A DNA stretch of 6,402 nt. It comes from Ruminococcus sp. (GTDB lineage Bacteria; Bacillota; Clostridia; Oscillospirales; Acutalibacteraceae). The position numbers were made by a program, and so were the translations under genes. Shown here piece by piece: positions 1-6,212 of the stretch (position 1 is its first letter; the number at the start of each line of letters is the position of its first letter). Under the pieces are notes generated by a model that did not search any database, had not been told where the DNA came from, and worked only from the letters and a program-made list of their open reading frames with translations. The stretch spans positions 1,533 to 7,934 of the forward strand of contig JAFLSL010000038.1 of assembly GCA_022510985.1 (NCBI GenBank). The letters run 5' to 3'.

Positions 1-1173
1 AGTTGTTTCCTCAGACGGCTCTGTGGTCTGAGTAGATGTAGCATTCGTTTCTGTTTCTGAGGTAAGCTCTGTGGTATCATTTGTTTCAGCAGATGTCGGA
101 TAAGACGAAACATATTCTGCGTAAGATAAATTAAACCAACCTATATAGCCGTTATACTCAGTATATCCCCAACCGCTGGAAACCTTTGTAACGTGCAGTG
201 TGGTATTCGCAGGAATTACGGTTAAGCTGTTGCTTTTATATGAAGAAGAAGTTCGCAAATTCAGGTCTGTTTTATTAATGTAAATTCCGACAGTGCACTC
301 CGCTGACGCGGGCAATTCGCCTGTATACTGTGCATACTTTAGGTTTACATATCCTAGAGAACCGTTGTATGAGGTATATCCCCAACCGCTTTCTGTAACA
401 AATGTGACAAAAATAGGAGTTCCCATAGGAATAGTATCAACAAGTGTGCCCGAAGCAGAGGCTGTGGCACGTATATTTAAGTCTGTTGTTGTTTCATAGA
501 CACCTATTGAATAGTCCGAGCTAAAGCTGTCTTTCAGGCTTAAAAGGCAGAACCAATCAAGACACAGCTGTCCGCTTGCTAATTGGCTCTGAGTAACCCA
601 TACATCGCCGCCGTTAGTGTTAGTTCCTCTTGCGTTTGTCGCATAGCTGTCGTAAACGTGGAATTTATTTTCTATGCTATCATAACCTACAATTGCGATA
701 AAGTGATTAGGAACGTGTCCTACGGCAACACCACCGCCATTAAGATGATTTTTAAGGGTGGTGGAATCTGAGCCTTCCCAATAACCGGTACCTGTACTGC
801 AATCAACGGTAAAACCATAGGTATCGCCGTATTTTTCCTCCACATTCGGATACAAAACCGTTCTATAGGTACCTTCTGAGCCTGTAACATTAAAAGCATT
901 AATGCTATGTGCCCAAGACGCAACATCGGTAACGCTCATTCTTTTTCCTGTCAGATATCCTACCGCATTTACCAAAGAGAAGATACCGCAGCCTGTATCG
1001 TATAGATTACCCTCGCCGTAGTAATAATCTTTCCACTTAGCGTCATTCTGTTTTACGCATCCGAGAGGTGTTACAGTACTTGCCGACGTCGAAGTAAAAG
1101 ATGCAAAAGCAAAAACACTAAAAAGCATTAAAAACGCAAGCAACATACTTATAGGTTCTCTGAATTTTTTCAA
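1..1173 (-). CDS. Secreted C39-like cysteine peptidase with two SH3b domains (3' end off window)
   Basis: An open frame of 391 codons runs from a TTG start off the left edge. The start is set by AGGAGG at 1181-1186, 7 nt upstream, and by a signal peptide beginning MKKFREP (residues 1-31: Lys/Arg, hydrophobic core, STSA). The next in-frame Met (residue 10) would lose the basic end. Residues 39-212 look like a C39_2-type papain-fold peptidase: Gln42 in VKQNDAKW (oxyanion Gln), Cys62 in DTGCG (nucleophile), His157 in PNHFIAIVGYD and Asp175 in VYDSYA. Residues 220-283 and 293-354 are two SH3b repeats, each with LN(I/L)R and SGWGYT motifs, which usually bind cell wall. From about 355 the chain becomes a Thr/Ser/Glu-rich linker like that of the upstream phosphoesterase. 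I infer that a dockerin or other module follows outside the window. Substrate is unknown: protein or peptidoglycan peptide cleavage are both possible. It lies downstream of the phosphoesterase on the same strand, with a 114-nt gap. Confidence 0.88.
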   Translation of the reverse strand, partial: MKKFREPISMLLAFLMLFSVFAFASFTSTSASTVTPLGCVKQNDAKWKDYYYGEGNLYDTGCGIFSLVNAVGYLTGKRMSVTDVASWAHSINAFNVTGSEGTYRTVLYPNVEEKYGDTYGFTVDCSTGTGYWEGSDSTTLKNHLNGGGVAVGHVPNHFIAIVGYDSIENKFHVYDSYATNARGTNTNGGDVWVTQSQLASGQLCLDWFCLLSLKDSFSSDYSIGVYETTTDLNIRATASASGTLVDTIPMGTPIFVTFVTESGWGYTSYNGSLGYVNLKYAQYTGELPASAECTVGIYINKTDLNLRTSSSYKSNSLTVIPANTTLHVTKVSSGWGYTEYNGYIGWFNLSYAEYVSSYPTSAETNDTTELTSETETNATSTQTTEPSEETT

Positions 1174-1201
1174 GAATAATCCTCCTCTCGCTGTCGGGTT
1201 T

Positions 1202-1207
1202 ATTATA
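1202..1207 (-). promoter_or_regulatory. Possible -10 box for the C39-like peptidase gene
   Basis: On the minus strand a perfect TATAAT lies about 28 nt upstream of the TTG start and would give a leader of roughly 20 nt containing the AGGAGG site. I see no good -35 box 16-18 nt further upstream; that segment (CTCTAT) is poor. The gene may therefore depend on an activator, or on read-through from the phosphoesterase gene past the hairpin at 1230-1265. Confidence 0.3.
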
Positions 1208-1229
1208 AACATCTTGGACATTTCATAGA

Positions 1230-1265
1230 GGGCTGTACCAAAACTGCTATGTTTTGATACAGCCC
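1230..1265 (-). terminator. Strong hairpin after the phosphoesterase gene, probable terminator
   Basis: A 15-bp inverted repeat (arms 1230-1244 and 1251-1265, GGGCTGTA... / ...TACAGCCC, one G-T wobble pair) surrounds a 6-nt loop, 22 nt past the phosphoesterase stop codon. Stem strength and position suit transcription termination or 3'-end protection. A proper T run is missing on either side: the minus strand continues TCTATG. It may therefore be a partial terminator or a processing/stability hairpin that lets some transcript through to the peptidase gene. Confidence 0.55.
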
Positions 1266-1287
1266 AATTAATTATAATCTTATGTTT

Positions 1288-3846
1288 TTAATAGGAAACT
1301 ATATAGCTTTCTTCGAAAGCATACGGGGTAACTGAATACGGGGATGATGATGAAGAAAGATAATATGCCATATTGTTGGCAGTTATCACAATATCCTCAG
1401 TTTGGCTGCCTGAGTTATTATTGAACACAACACTTGAGTAAGCATTCTTACTAAAGGTATATTTGTATATTGATTTACCGTATTCATTTTTACCGATGTA
1501 GGTCATTGTTTTACCCGGCCAAGCACCATTGTTACTTCCGCCGCTCCAGCAGTAAGCATAGACAGATGACCAATCGTTTGTGTTTTCAAAATAAATGTTA
1601 ATCTCACCGCTGCTGTCATTTCCATCATCCACATTAGTAGGATCAACTACTGCGAGCAACGCATTCTGAAGCTCTATAAGTCTGGCTGCAGCAGCATTTA
1701 CATCAAATGCTCTTGCACTGCCAACGGAAAGTTTGCTTGATTTTTCGTTTGTGCCGCTAAACGACATTATAAGCTTTGCAGCATACTTTTGAATTTCAGT
1801 AGCGTCTTTTATGTCGACTTTTCCGTCTTTATTGACATCTGCCGCATAGAAACGATTTCCGTTTAAGTAGTACATCTTAACAATATACTTCTGAATCCAC
1901 GTTGCGTCTAAGATGTTTATATTTCCGTCTTCGTTAACATCACCCAAGGTATAATCCTTGCCCTCAACAGGTATAGATGAGGATGAAGGCGTTTCGCCTG
2001 ACGACGTTTCTGCACTCTCAGTAAATGTTGTTTCTTCTGTGGTTTCTGAATCTTCTATAGAGGTCGCCTGAGTTTGGCTTTCTGTGGTTTGGGTTTCCTC
2101 TGCAGTGGTTAACTGTGTAGGTTCCTCAGTAGTTTCTGAGGTTCCGGTGGCAGTTGCTTGGGTGGTTTCTTCTGTAGTTTCCGAAGCTTCTGTCGATGTT
2201 GCCTGAGTTAGTTCCTCGGTAGTTTGAGTATCTGTGGATGTTATTTGGGTAGGCTCTTCGGTAGTTTCAGAGGTTGTGGTAGTGGTCGGAGATGTGGTCT
2301 CTGTACCCTGAGAAGCGTAGAGTTCTTTGTCAATACGATACTCTTTCTTTAATGCCTGATAGCAGTCATAGGAGCTGTAGCGATAGTAAAGGGCAAGATT
2401 CTTTTCAACCTCTTTAAGAATACTCTCAAAGTCATCACCTAAACTTGCACCCAACGGGATAGCTGTTTTGGATGTCTTGTCGGCGATTTTCACAGCAGCT
2501 TGTTCCGATTTTTCGATTGAATAAGGAGCTGTGGTTGAATGTAAAAGTATTAACTTCTTAGTAGAGAGATAGAAATTGAAAGTATAGTAACCGCCTGTTG
2601 CCTTAAGGGTACAGTTATCCTGTATTGACGCATCCATTACCCAACCTCCTTTTGAGGTTTTGGTAGTGGTGTCCTCAATAGTTCCTGAGTTTCCGTACCA
2701 ACTTGAGTCCTTATTAATCTTAAATGTATAGGTTCCTGCACTTAGCTGTAAAGTTGTTGAAACAACATCAGAATCGCTTGTGTAGTACAGAGGATTAGAT
2801 GATCCCCAACTGTTAAATGAACCTTTTACATAATATGACGACGGGTTACTGCCTTGTGTTGGTTTTGCGGTAGTAGCTTTTGTTGTAGCGGTAGTAGAAG
2901 TCATCTGCTTATATGCCTGTTCAGATGTTCTTACAATATAACAGCAGTTCGGGTCGTATTTATTATAATAAAGATTTGCACCGTTAAAAATTACTGCGTT
3001 ATCATATACATCTACAATGTAACCCTCGGTCTGGTCCCTGAGTTGAGGACGGTCAAGTCCGCCATTTTTAATATAACGCACACCGCCTACAGAGGAGTTG
3101 TGTACCATCTGAGCAGATGTATCATTATTATCAGAATAGTTTAACTGCTCACGGAAAGCAATATGTGTATGACCTGAAATAAAGATTGTATCCTTATATT
3201 TTTCAAGGATTGATTTAAAGCGAACGGTAGAAGCCTGACCATCGCTTAAAGGTAAATCATAGTAAGGCTCACCGTCAACTCTATCGCCTGCACCGTACTT
3301 GTAGAACAGTGAATGCTCTACAATATAAATGTTATGACCGTCTCCTGAATATTTTGCTAAAAGACCCTCTAACCAATCAAGCTGTTCACTGGAAAACTCT
3401 TCAACTCTATCGGTATAGAAACCGCCTTCAAGTGCCATAAAGATAAAGTGGTCGCCGTTTATATCCTTTTCAAAGTACGCTTTTTTAGACTTGTTATTTG
3501 AACCTTCCAGACCTGTTGCATTGATAAAGTCTGAGGTACCGCTGCTGTGCCAAATATCGTGGTTGCCTATAGCCTCATAAATGGGATTGCAGTAATCAGA
3601 CTCCGCAAGGATTTTCTGATAAGTCTTCCATTCTTCGGTATGAATGTTTATATTATGATAGTCAACCTGGTTATTTATGTAGTCACCTGAGCCGATAATA
3701 AAGTCGACATCTCGAGCTGCGGCAGTTTTGAGTGCATCTGCCCAATGCTCACCTGCATACTGATAGAATTTTTTTGAGCCGTCAATATGTATATCCGAAT
3801 AAGAACCAAAACTGTATTTCTTTTCAGATGATTTATGACCGAGCAA
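1288..3846 (-). CDS. Dockerin-bearing calcineurin-like phosphoesterase with starch-binding modules (main part of interrupted gene)
   Basis: Numbering here counts the TTG at 3846 as 1. Residues 11-305 are a metallophosphoesterase with every metal-site motif: D18-I-H20, G54-D55, G94-N95-H96-D97, His178 in VEHS and G225-H-T-H228. Residues 336-436 resemble pullulanase X25/CBM48-type beta modules (VKGSFNSW, TYTFKIN). Residues 443-510 look helical. A Thr/Glu-rich linker spans 511-628. Residues 634-697 are a type I dockerin with two calcium loops, DVNEDGNINILD and DVNKDGKVDIKD, each followed by an IQKY helix. Residues 748-840 resemble starch-binding CBM26, with Tyr763, Tyr765 and Trp776 matching that family's aromatic triad spacing. 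The protein should act outside the cell, bound to a scaffoldin by its dockerin and to alpha-glucan by its CBMs. Substrate is unproven; starch phosphate is an inference. TTG 3846 is only the first start-like codon after an in-frame stop. It has a poor ribosome site and no signal peptide, so it is probably not the natural start. Confidence 0.85.
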   Translation of the reverse strand: MLGHKSSEKKYSFGSYSDIHIDGSKKFYQYAGEHWADALKTAAARDVDFIIGSGDYINNQVDYHNINIHTEEWKTYQKILAESDYCNPIYEAIGNHDIWHSSGTSDFINATGLEGSNNKSKKAYFEKDINGDHFIFMALEGGFYTDRVEEFSSEQLDWLEGLLAKYSGDGHNIYIVEHSLFYKYGAGDRVDGEPYYDLPLSDGQASTVRFKSILEKYKDTIFISGHTHIAFREQLNYSDNNDTSAQMVHNSSVGGVRYIKNGGLDRPQLRDQTEGYIVDVYDNAVIFNGANLYYNKYDPNCCYIVRTSEQAYKQMTSTTATTKATTAKPTQGSNPSSYYVKGSFNSWGSSNPLYYTSDSDVVSTTLQLSAGTYTFKINKDSSWYGNSGTIEDTTTKTSKGGWVMDASIQDNCTLKATGGYYTFNFYLSTKKLILLHSTTAPYSIEKSEQAAVKIADKTSKTAIPLGASLGDDFESILKEVEKNLALYYRYSSYDCYQALKKEYRIDKELYASQGTETTSPTTTTTSETTEEPTQITSTDTQTTEELTQATSTEASETTEETTQATATGTSETTEEPTQLTTAEETQTTESQTQATSIEDSETTEETTFTESAETSSGETPSSSSIPVEGKDYTLGDVNEDGNINILDATWIQKYIVKMYYLNGNRFYAADVNKDGKVDIKDATEIQKYAAKLIMSFSGTNEKSSKLSVGSARAFDVNAAAARLIELQNALLAVVDPTNVDDGNDSSGEINIYFENTNDWSSVYAYCWSGGSNNGAWPGKTMTYIGKNEYGKSIYKYTFSKNAYSSVVFNNNSGSQTEDIVITANNMAYYLSSSSSPYSVTPYAFEESYIVSY
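2005..2271 (-). repeat. Six degenerate 14-15-residue linker repeats in the phosphoesterase
   Basis: Within the coding frame the linker repeats with a 15-residue (45-bp) period, one copy having 14: SETTEEPTQITSTDT, QTTEELTQATSTEA, SETTEETTQATATGT, SETTEEPTQLTTAEE, TQTTESQTQATSIED and SETTEETTFTESAET. It is a flexible, acidic, Thr-rich spacer joining the catalytic/CBM half to the dockerin/CBM26 half, and a likely site of O-glycosylation or length change by slippage. The start of the linker in the neighbouring peptidase (1-110) has the same composition. Confidence 0.85.
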
Positions 3847-3987
3847 TTTTCCTGCCGGAATATCATAAGACGCAGCAGCATTTGCGACAGTTTTGTTTGC
3901 AGGCTCTGACGAAGAAGAAATTGCAATAAGCTTTGTAGCGTCTGCGGGAATTGCAGTCTGAGCATAAATTTTATGTGACTGTGGGGA

Positions 3988-4257
3988 TTACAAAATGGTT
4001 AATTTCGCAATCTCGCTGTAGCCGTCGAGAGCTTTTGTATTATCAGCCCAATAAAGCCAATAGGTTCCTGCGGGGGCAGAAAGCGTTATTGTACCCTCGG
4101 CATAACCGGCTTTATCTGCACCAAAGCCTGAAAAATTATAGGTTATTTGTCCTGTTGTCGCCGCATCAACTGCAAATGAGGAAACAATTGCACCGAGCAA
4201 AAGCATAACGCTCAAAAATACAGCAACAGATTTCTTAAACTTAAATTTAACCTTCAT
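3988..4257 (-). CDS. N-terminal fragment of the phosphoesterase: signal peptide and start of beta domain
   Basis: This 89-codon frame begins with ATG at 4257, preceded by AGAGG at a 6-nt spacing and by a good promoter. Residues 1-33 are a classic Sec signal peptide: MKVKFKFKK, then a hydrophobic stretch, with likely cleavage near VDA-A. Residues 34-89 begin the N-terminal beta domain seen ahead of many Firmicute secreted phosphoesterases (GTYWLYWADNTKALDGY). The frame stops at TAA 3990-3988, but the same frame resumes at once and reads on into the catalytic domain. This is therefore the front end of the same gene, not a separate small gene. If translated alone it would yield a short secreted fragment without activity. 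Confidence 0.8.
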   Translation of the reverse strand: MKVKFKFKKSVAVFLSVMLLLGAIVSSFAVDAATTGQITYNFSGFGADKAGYAEGTITLSAPAGTYWLYWADNTKALDGYSEIAKLTIL

Positions 4258-4303
4258 AAGCTACCTCTTTTCTTATGATATAAAATCATATTCACCTATT
4301 GTT

Positions 4304-4332
4304 ATTATAAATAAATTTTATTATTAATGCAA
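4304..4332 (-). promoter_or_regulatory. Vegetative promoter of the phosphoesterase gene
   Basis: On the minus strand TTGCAT (-35, 4332-4327) and TATAAT (-10, 4309-4304) are separated by exactly 17 nt. Transcription would start near 4297, giving a leader of about 40 nt that carries the AGAGG ribosome site. A short AT-rich inverted repeat (4274-4290) lies in that leader. The promoter sits in the 97-nt gap after the DNA glycosylase gene, so the phosphoesterase gene has its own start of transcription. Confidence 0.75.
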
Positions 4333-4351
4333 GTGTTTTTTAGTAAAAATT

Positions 4352-4843
4352 CTATTCATTTATAACCCCCCACGCTGCTTTAAGACGTTCAATTGAAAAC
4401 GCAGCGTTTGCTGGGCTGGTTGACGGTAGTTTTACCGCCTCAATTTTTGTTTTTGGATAGATATATTTCATATACATTTTGTACGATAACGCACCGTTGC
4501 AGAAAATTCTATCCACCTTGCTGTTTTTTAGGATTTCGGAAATATCATTAGGCACAACGTCTTTTACAGAACTATCGCTCGAGCCTGTTATTGTGCAGGA
4601 TTTTATAGTATCCCATAACGCAAGATTATTTTTCAATATAAGCGTTTTTTTATCTTTTATGCTTTGCGGCACCTTTTCCCCGTAAAGTTCGGCAATCAAT
4701 TTCCAAAACCGATTCTGTGGGTGACCGTAAAAGAACATCTCTTCGCGTGATTTTACAGACGGAAAACTCCCGAGAATAAGCGTGCGTGAGTTTTCGTCAT
4801 ACAACGGCATAAAGGGATGAACAATATTATTTGTTTCACTCAT
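4352..4843 (-). CDS. Family 6 UDG-type DNA-deoxyinosine (hypoxanthine) glycosylase
   Basis: A 163-residue protein, a normal length for this family. It should remove hypoxanthine (deaminated adenine) from DNA as the first step of base excision repair in the cytoplasm. Family landmarks are visible: GSFPS (25-29) as motif 1; HPQNRFW (41-47), where Asn44 corresponds to the Asn described as catalytic in hypoxanthine-DNA glycosylases; LWDTIKSC with GSSDSS (76-92); FCNGA (114-118); and LPSTSPAN (139-146) as the DNA-intercalating motif 2. Classical UDG residues of motif 1 (the GQDPY type) are absent, which separates it from Ung and Mug. The ATG at 4843 has TGAGG 7 nt upstream. The gene stands alone: the small gene beyond it is divergent, and the phosphoesterase downstream has its own promoter. 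I am confident of the superfamily; the exact base specificity is by family. Confidence 0.88.
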   Translation of the reverse strand: MSETNNIVHPFMPLYDENSRTLILGSFPSVKSREEMFFYGHPQNRFWKLIAELYGEKVPQSIKDKKTLILKNNLALWDTIKSCTITGSSDSSVKDVVPNDISEILKNSKVDRIFCNGALSYKMYMKYIYPKTKIEAVKLPSTSPANAAFSIERLKAAWGVINE

Positions 4844-4885
4844 TTTTAAGCCTCATTTTATTGAGTCGTAATATCTTATATGCAG

Positions 4886-4910
4886 CTAATTATTCATTAT
4901 TAGAATTATA
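4886..4910 (-). promoter_or_regulatory. Possible -10 box with near-palindrome before the DNA glycosylase gene
   Basis: On the minus strand TATAAT occurs at 4910-4905, about 60 nt before the ATG. Directly after it lies an 18-nt near-palindrome (4886-4903, CTAATTA...TTATTAG type, one mismatched pair) covering the expected transcription start, where an operator would sit. No convincing -35 box is present, and AT-rich DNA makes such palindromes by chance. Confidence 0.25.
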
Positions 4911-4975
4911 CGGAATATTTAAAGTTACATTCTGACTTTTATTGTAATAATAAATTTATAAACAAGGAGTAAAAG

Positions 4976-5005
4976 TAAACAATCGTCACATTTTGGTGTT
5001 GTTTA
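4976..5005. other. Bulged hairpin in the divergent intergenic region
   Basis: The arms TAAACAA (4976-4982) and TTGTTTA (4999-5005), extended by CAC/GTG around an ATTTTG loop, can pair with a 4-nt bulge. An AAGGAG ribosome-site-like string lies just upstream on the plus strand with no start codon after it. It may be a leader structure for the small gene at 5110 if transcription starts further upstream. Otherwise I see nothing coding in 4844-5109. Confidence 0.25.
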
Positions 5006-5047
5006 TCAAAATTTAGTTTCAACTGATTTACAATTGTGTAAGAAACA

Positions 5048-5075
5048 TTGATTTGTGATAAATATTGACTATAGT
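5048..5075 (+). promoter_or_regulatory. Possible promoter of the DUF6514-like gene
   Basis: TTGATT (5048-5053) and TATAGT (5070-5075) are separated by 16 nt and end 34 nt before the ATG at 5110. An overlapping alternative is TTGTGT with GATAAA slightly upstream. The boxes are imperfect and the choice between them is uncertain. Confidence 0.4.
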
Positions 5076-5109
5076 GTTAGATAAGAACAAAAGAATAGCG
5101 GGTGATTTT

Positions 5110-5313
5110 ATGACGTCATACAGCGTTATTTCTCCAAAAGACAAGCACAAGGGCTACGGAATTAAGATAACAAATATTAAGCTTATCGAGGACATTTCTC
5201 ACAATTACAATGCAGTAAAAAAGCTCGCCGACACTTGCAACCGCTGTGATGTTGATGTGAACTTCTTTTCCGATGTGCTTGATAATTTTCTATCGGATTA
5301 TGATAGCTTTTAA
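5110..5313 (+). CDS. Small DUF6514-like protein of unknown function
   Basis: A 67-residue acidic cytoplasmic protein without signal peptide or membrane segment. The sequence reads YGIKITN, IEDISHNYNAVKKLADTCNRCDVDVNFF, then SDVLDNFL. That resembles the short clostridial DUF6514 family, where YGI, IEDIS, a helix ending in CN, and a final VxDFL-type helix recur. The family call rests on memory of that pattern and is tentative. The ATG at 5110 is preferred because GGGTGA precedes it at a suitable distance. A longer version from TTG 5065 would overlap the likely -10 box and adds unlike residues. It is the only plus-strand protein gene here. It is divergent from the DNA glycosylase, and its TAA overlaps the stop of the patatin gene on the other strand. 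Confidence 0.72.
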   Translation: MTSYSVISPKDKHKGYGIKITNIKLIEDISHNYNAVKKLADTCNRCDVDVNFFSDVLDNFLSDYDSF

Positions 5314-6188
5314 TCGTTTATGTATTCCATCATCGCATTAATTGACTTCTCGCCTATTTCTCTTCCGGTTTTATATAGAGCTTTAAGCTTTTCCTTATCG
5401 TGGTCAATTCGTTTGACCGTTACAGGCTCCTGCGGTCTTATCACAAAAAGCTTTCCTTCATTTTCGAGTTTTACAATGTTTTCTGCAAGCTCGTTATAAT
5501 GCTCGGGAATATTATTAACTGCCTCCAAAAAACCGGGATGATTTTTGTATTTCCTACGATATATCATTTTCATAAGACCTGATTGAGACTTTTTGCGGTA
5601 GGTAATATCTCGGGTTAGAACGAGGACAATTTTTTCATAGCCGTTTTCCATCACCCATTGATATGGAATAGGATTTGCAACACCGCCGTCGAGATAGTTT
5701 TTGCCCTCAACTTCAACCTCTTTTGATAGAATGGGGATACTACTCGATGCTCTGCACGCATTTAAAAATGCGGTACAGCTTTCCTTTTCAAAGACATGCA
5801 TTTTTCCTGTTTCACAATCTGTAGTAAAAGCATAAAAATCCTGCTCTTTGTTATTATAAAAAGCGTCGTAATCAAGCGGAACAAGCTCGTGGCTGATTTC
5901 GCCGAAAAGAAAATCAAAATTAAAAATCATTTTGTCTTTCACAAGACTTTTAAGACTAATATACCTTTTATCGTTTACAAAATCGAGGTTTACTTTGGCA
6001 GTTCGTCCGATTTGCTTTGAAAGGTAATTTATTCCGCATAAAGAACCCGCAGATACCCCGCAAACACAGGGAAAATAAATGTCATTCTCCATAAAAACAT
6101 CTAAAACCCCGCAGGTAAAAAAGCTTCTCAAAGCACCGCCCTCAAGAATCAGAGCAGTTTTTTTATTTTTAAATTCCAAATAACTCAC
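5310..6188 (-). CDS. Patatin-like phospholipase/esterase, YjjU type
   Basis: A 292-residue protein of the bacterial patatin family, predicted to hydrolyse acyl esters or phospholipids with a Ser-Asp dyad. Visible motifs are LEGGALR (15-21, the Gly-rich oxyanion loop in its YjjU-like GGxxR form), CGVSAGS (43-49, nucleophile Ser46) and LDGGVANPIP (166-175, catalytic Asp167). RASSSIP (146-152) is also typical. The remainder is the usual helical C-terminal region. No signal peptide is seen, so it is probably cytoplasmic. The start is uncertain. GTG 6188 gives the full frame but has a weak ribosome site, whereas TTG 6179 (residue 4) has GGTGAG 4 nt upstream and gives a more usual 26-nt leader from the promoter. 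All motifs are kept either way. It is convergent with the DUF6514-like gene, sharing the TTAA where both stop, with no room for a terminator between them. Confidence 0.9.
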   Translation of the reverse strand: MSYLEFKNKKTALILEGGALRSFFTCGVLDVFMENDIYFPCVCGVSAGSLCGINYLSKQIGRTAKVNLDFVNDKRYISLKSLVKDKMIFNFDFLFGEISHELVPLDYDAFYNNKEQDFYAFTTDCETGKMHVFEKESCTAFLNACRASSSIPILSKEVEVEGKNYLDGGVANPIPYQWVMENGYEKIVLVLTRDITYRKKSQSGLMKMIYRRKYKNHPGFLEAVNNIPEHYNELAENIVKLENEGKLFVIRPQEPVTVKRIDHDKEKLKALYKTGREIGEKSINAMMEYIND

Positions 6189-6212
6189 CAGCTAAAAAAT
6201 TTCTACCGATAA

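Larger units (their letters stand above)
1288..4257 (-). pseudogene. Full dockerin phosphoesterase locus, interrupted by one in-frame TAA (codon 90)
   Basis: Joined, the two frames form 990 codons from ATG 4257 to TAA 1288, all in one frame, with a single stop at codon 90 (3990-3988; context ATT TTG TAA TCC CCA). No frame change is needed to join them, and codons 91-137 read as ordinary protein (KIYAQTAIPADATK) that continues the beta domain. The catalytic, CBM and dockerin parts show no other damage. That points to a very recent nonsense mutation, a sequencing or consensus error, or read-through. Other genes in the window use TAA as a normal stop, so a changed genetic code is unlikely. With the stop real, the product would lose its export signal and the locus would be effectively null. 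Confidence 0.7.

Noticed and set aside
293..926. Short open frames on both strands over the C39-like peptidase region
   Set aside because: They overlap a 391-codon minus-strand frame with signal peptide, catalytic motifs and SH3b repeats, and show no features of their own.
2005..2271. Tandem repeats as a possible CRISPR array
   Set aside because: The repeats are coding, degenerate, contiguous and in phase with codons; there are no unique spacers.
2854..3144. Plus-strand open frame of 96 codons
   Set aside because: It is antisense to the phosphoesterase catalytic domain, Cys/Ile-rich with no domain, and has no ribosome site; a shadow frame.
3844..3846. TTG as the true start of an intracellular phosphoesterase
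   Set aside because: Only a weak AGGA lies 3 nt upstream, it falls within a beta domain that continues from upstream codons, and a protein with a dockerin and starch-binding modules would need export.
3675..3965. Open frame on the minus strand overlapping the start of the phosphoesterase catalytic region
   Set aside because: It is in another frame of the same DNA, Leu/Gln-rich with no recognisable domain, while the overlapping frame carries conserved phosphoesterase motifs.
3951..4208. Plus-strand open frame of 85 codons opposite the interrupted region
   Set aside because: Considered as an alternative explanation of the break, but its protein is low-complexity with no family features, and the opposite strand gives a clear signal peptide and beta domain.
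4274..4290. 6-bp inverted repeat in the phosphoesterase leader as an operator or riboswitch
   Set aside because: It is made only of A/T with one G-C type pair per arm, in very AT-rich DNA; too weak to claim.
5065..5109. TTG start giving an 82-residue form of the small plus-strand protein
   Set aside because: It has no ribosome site and overlaps the probable -10 region; ATG 5110 has a GGGTGA site and starts where family-like sequence begins.
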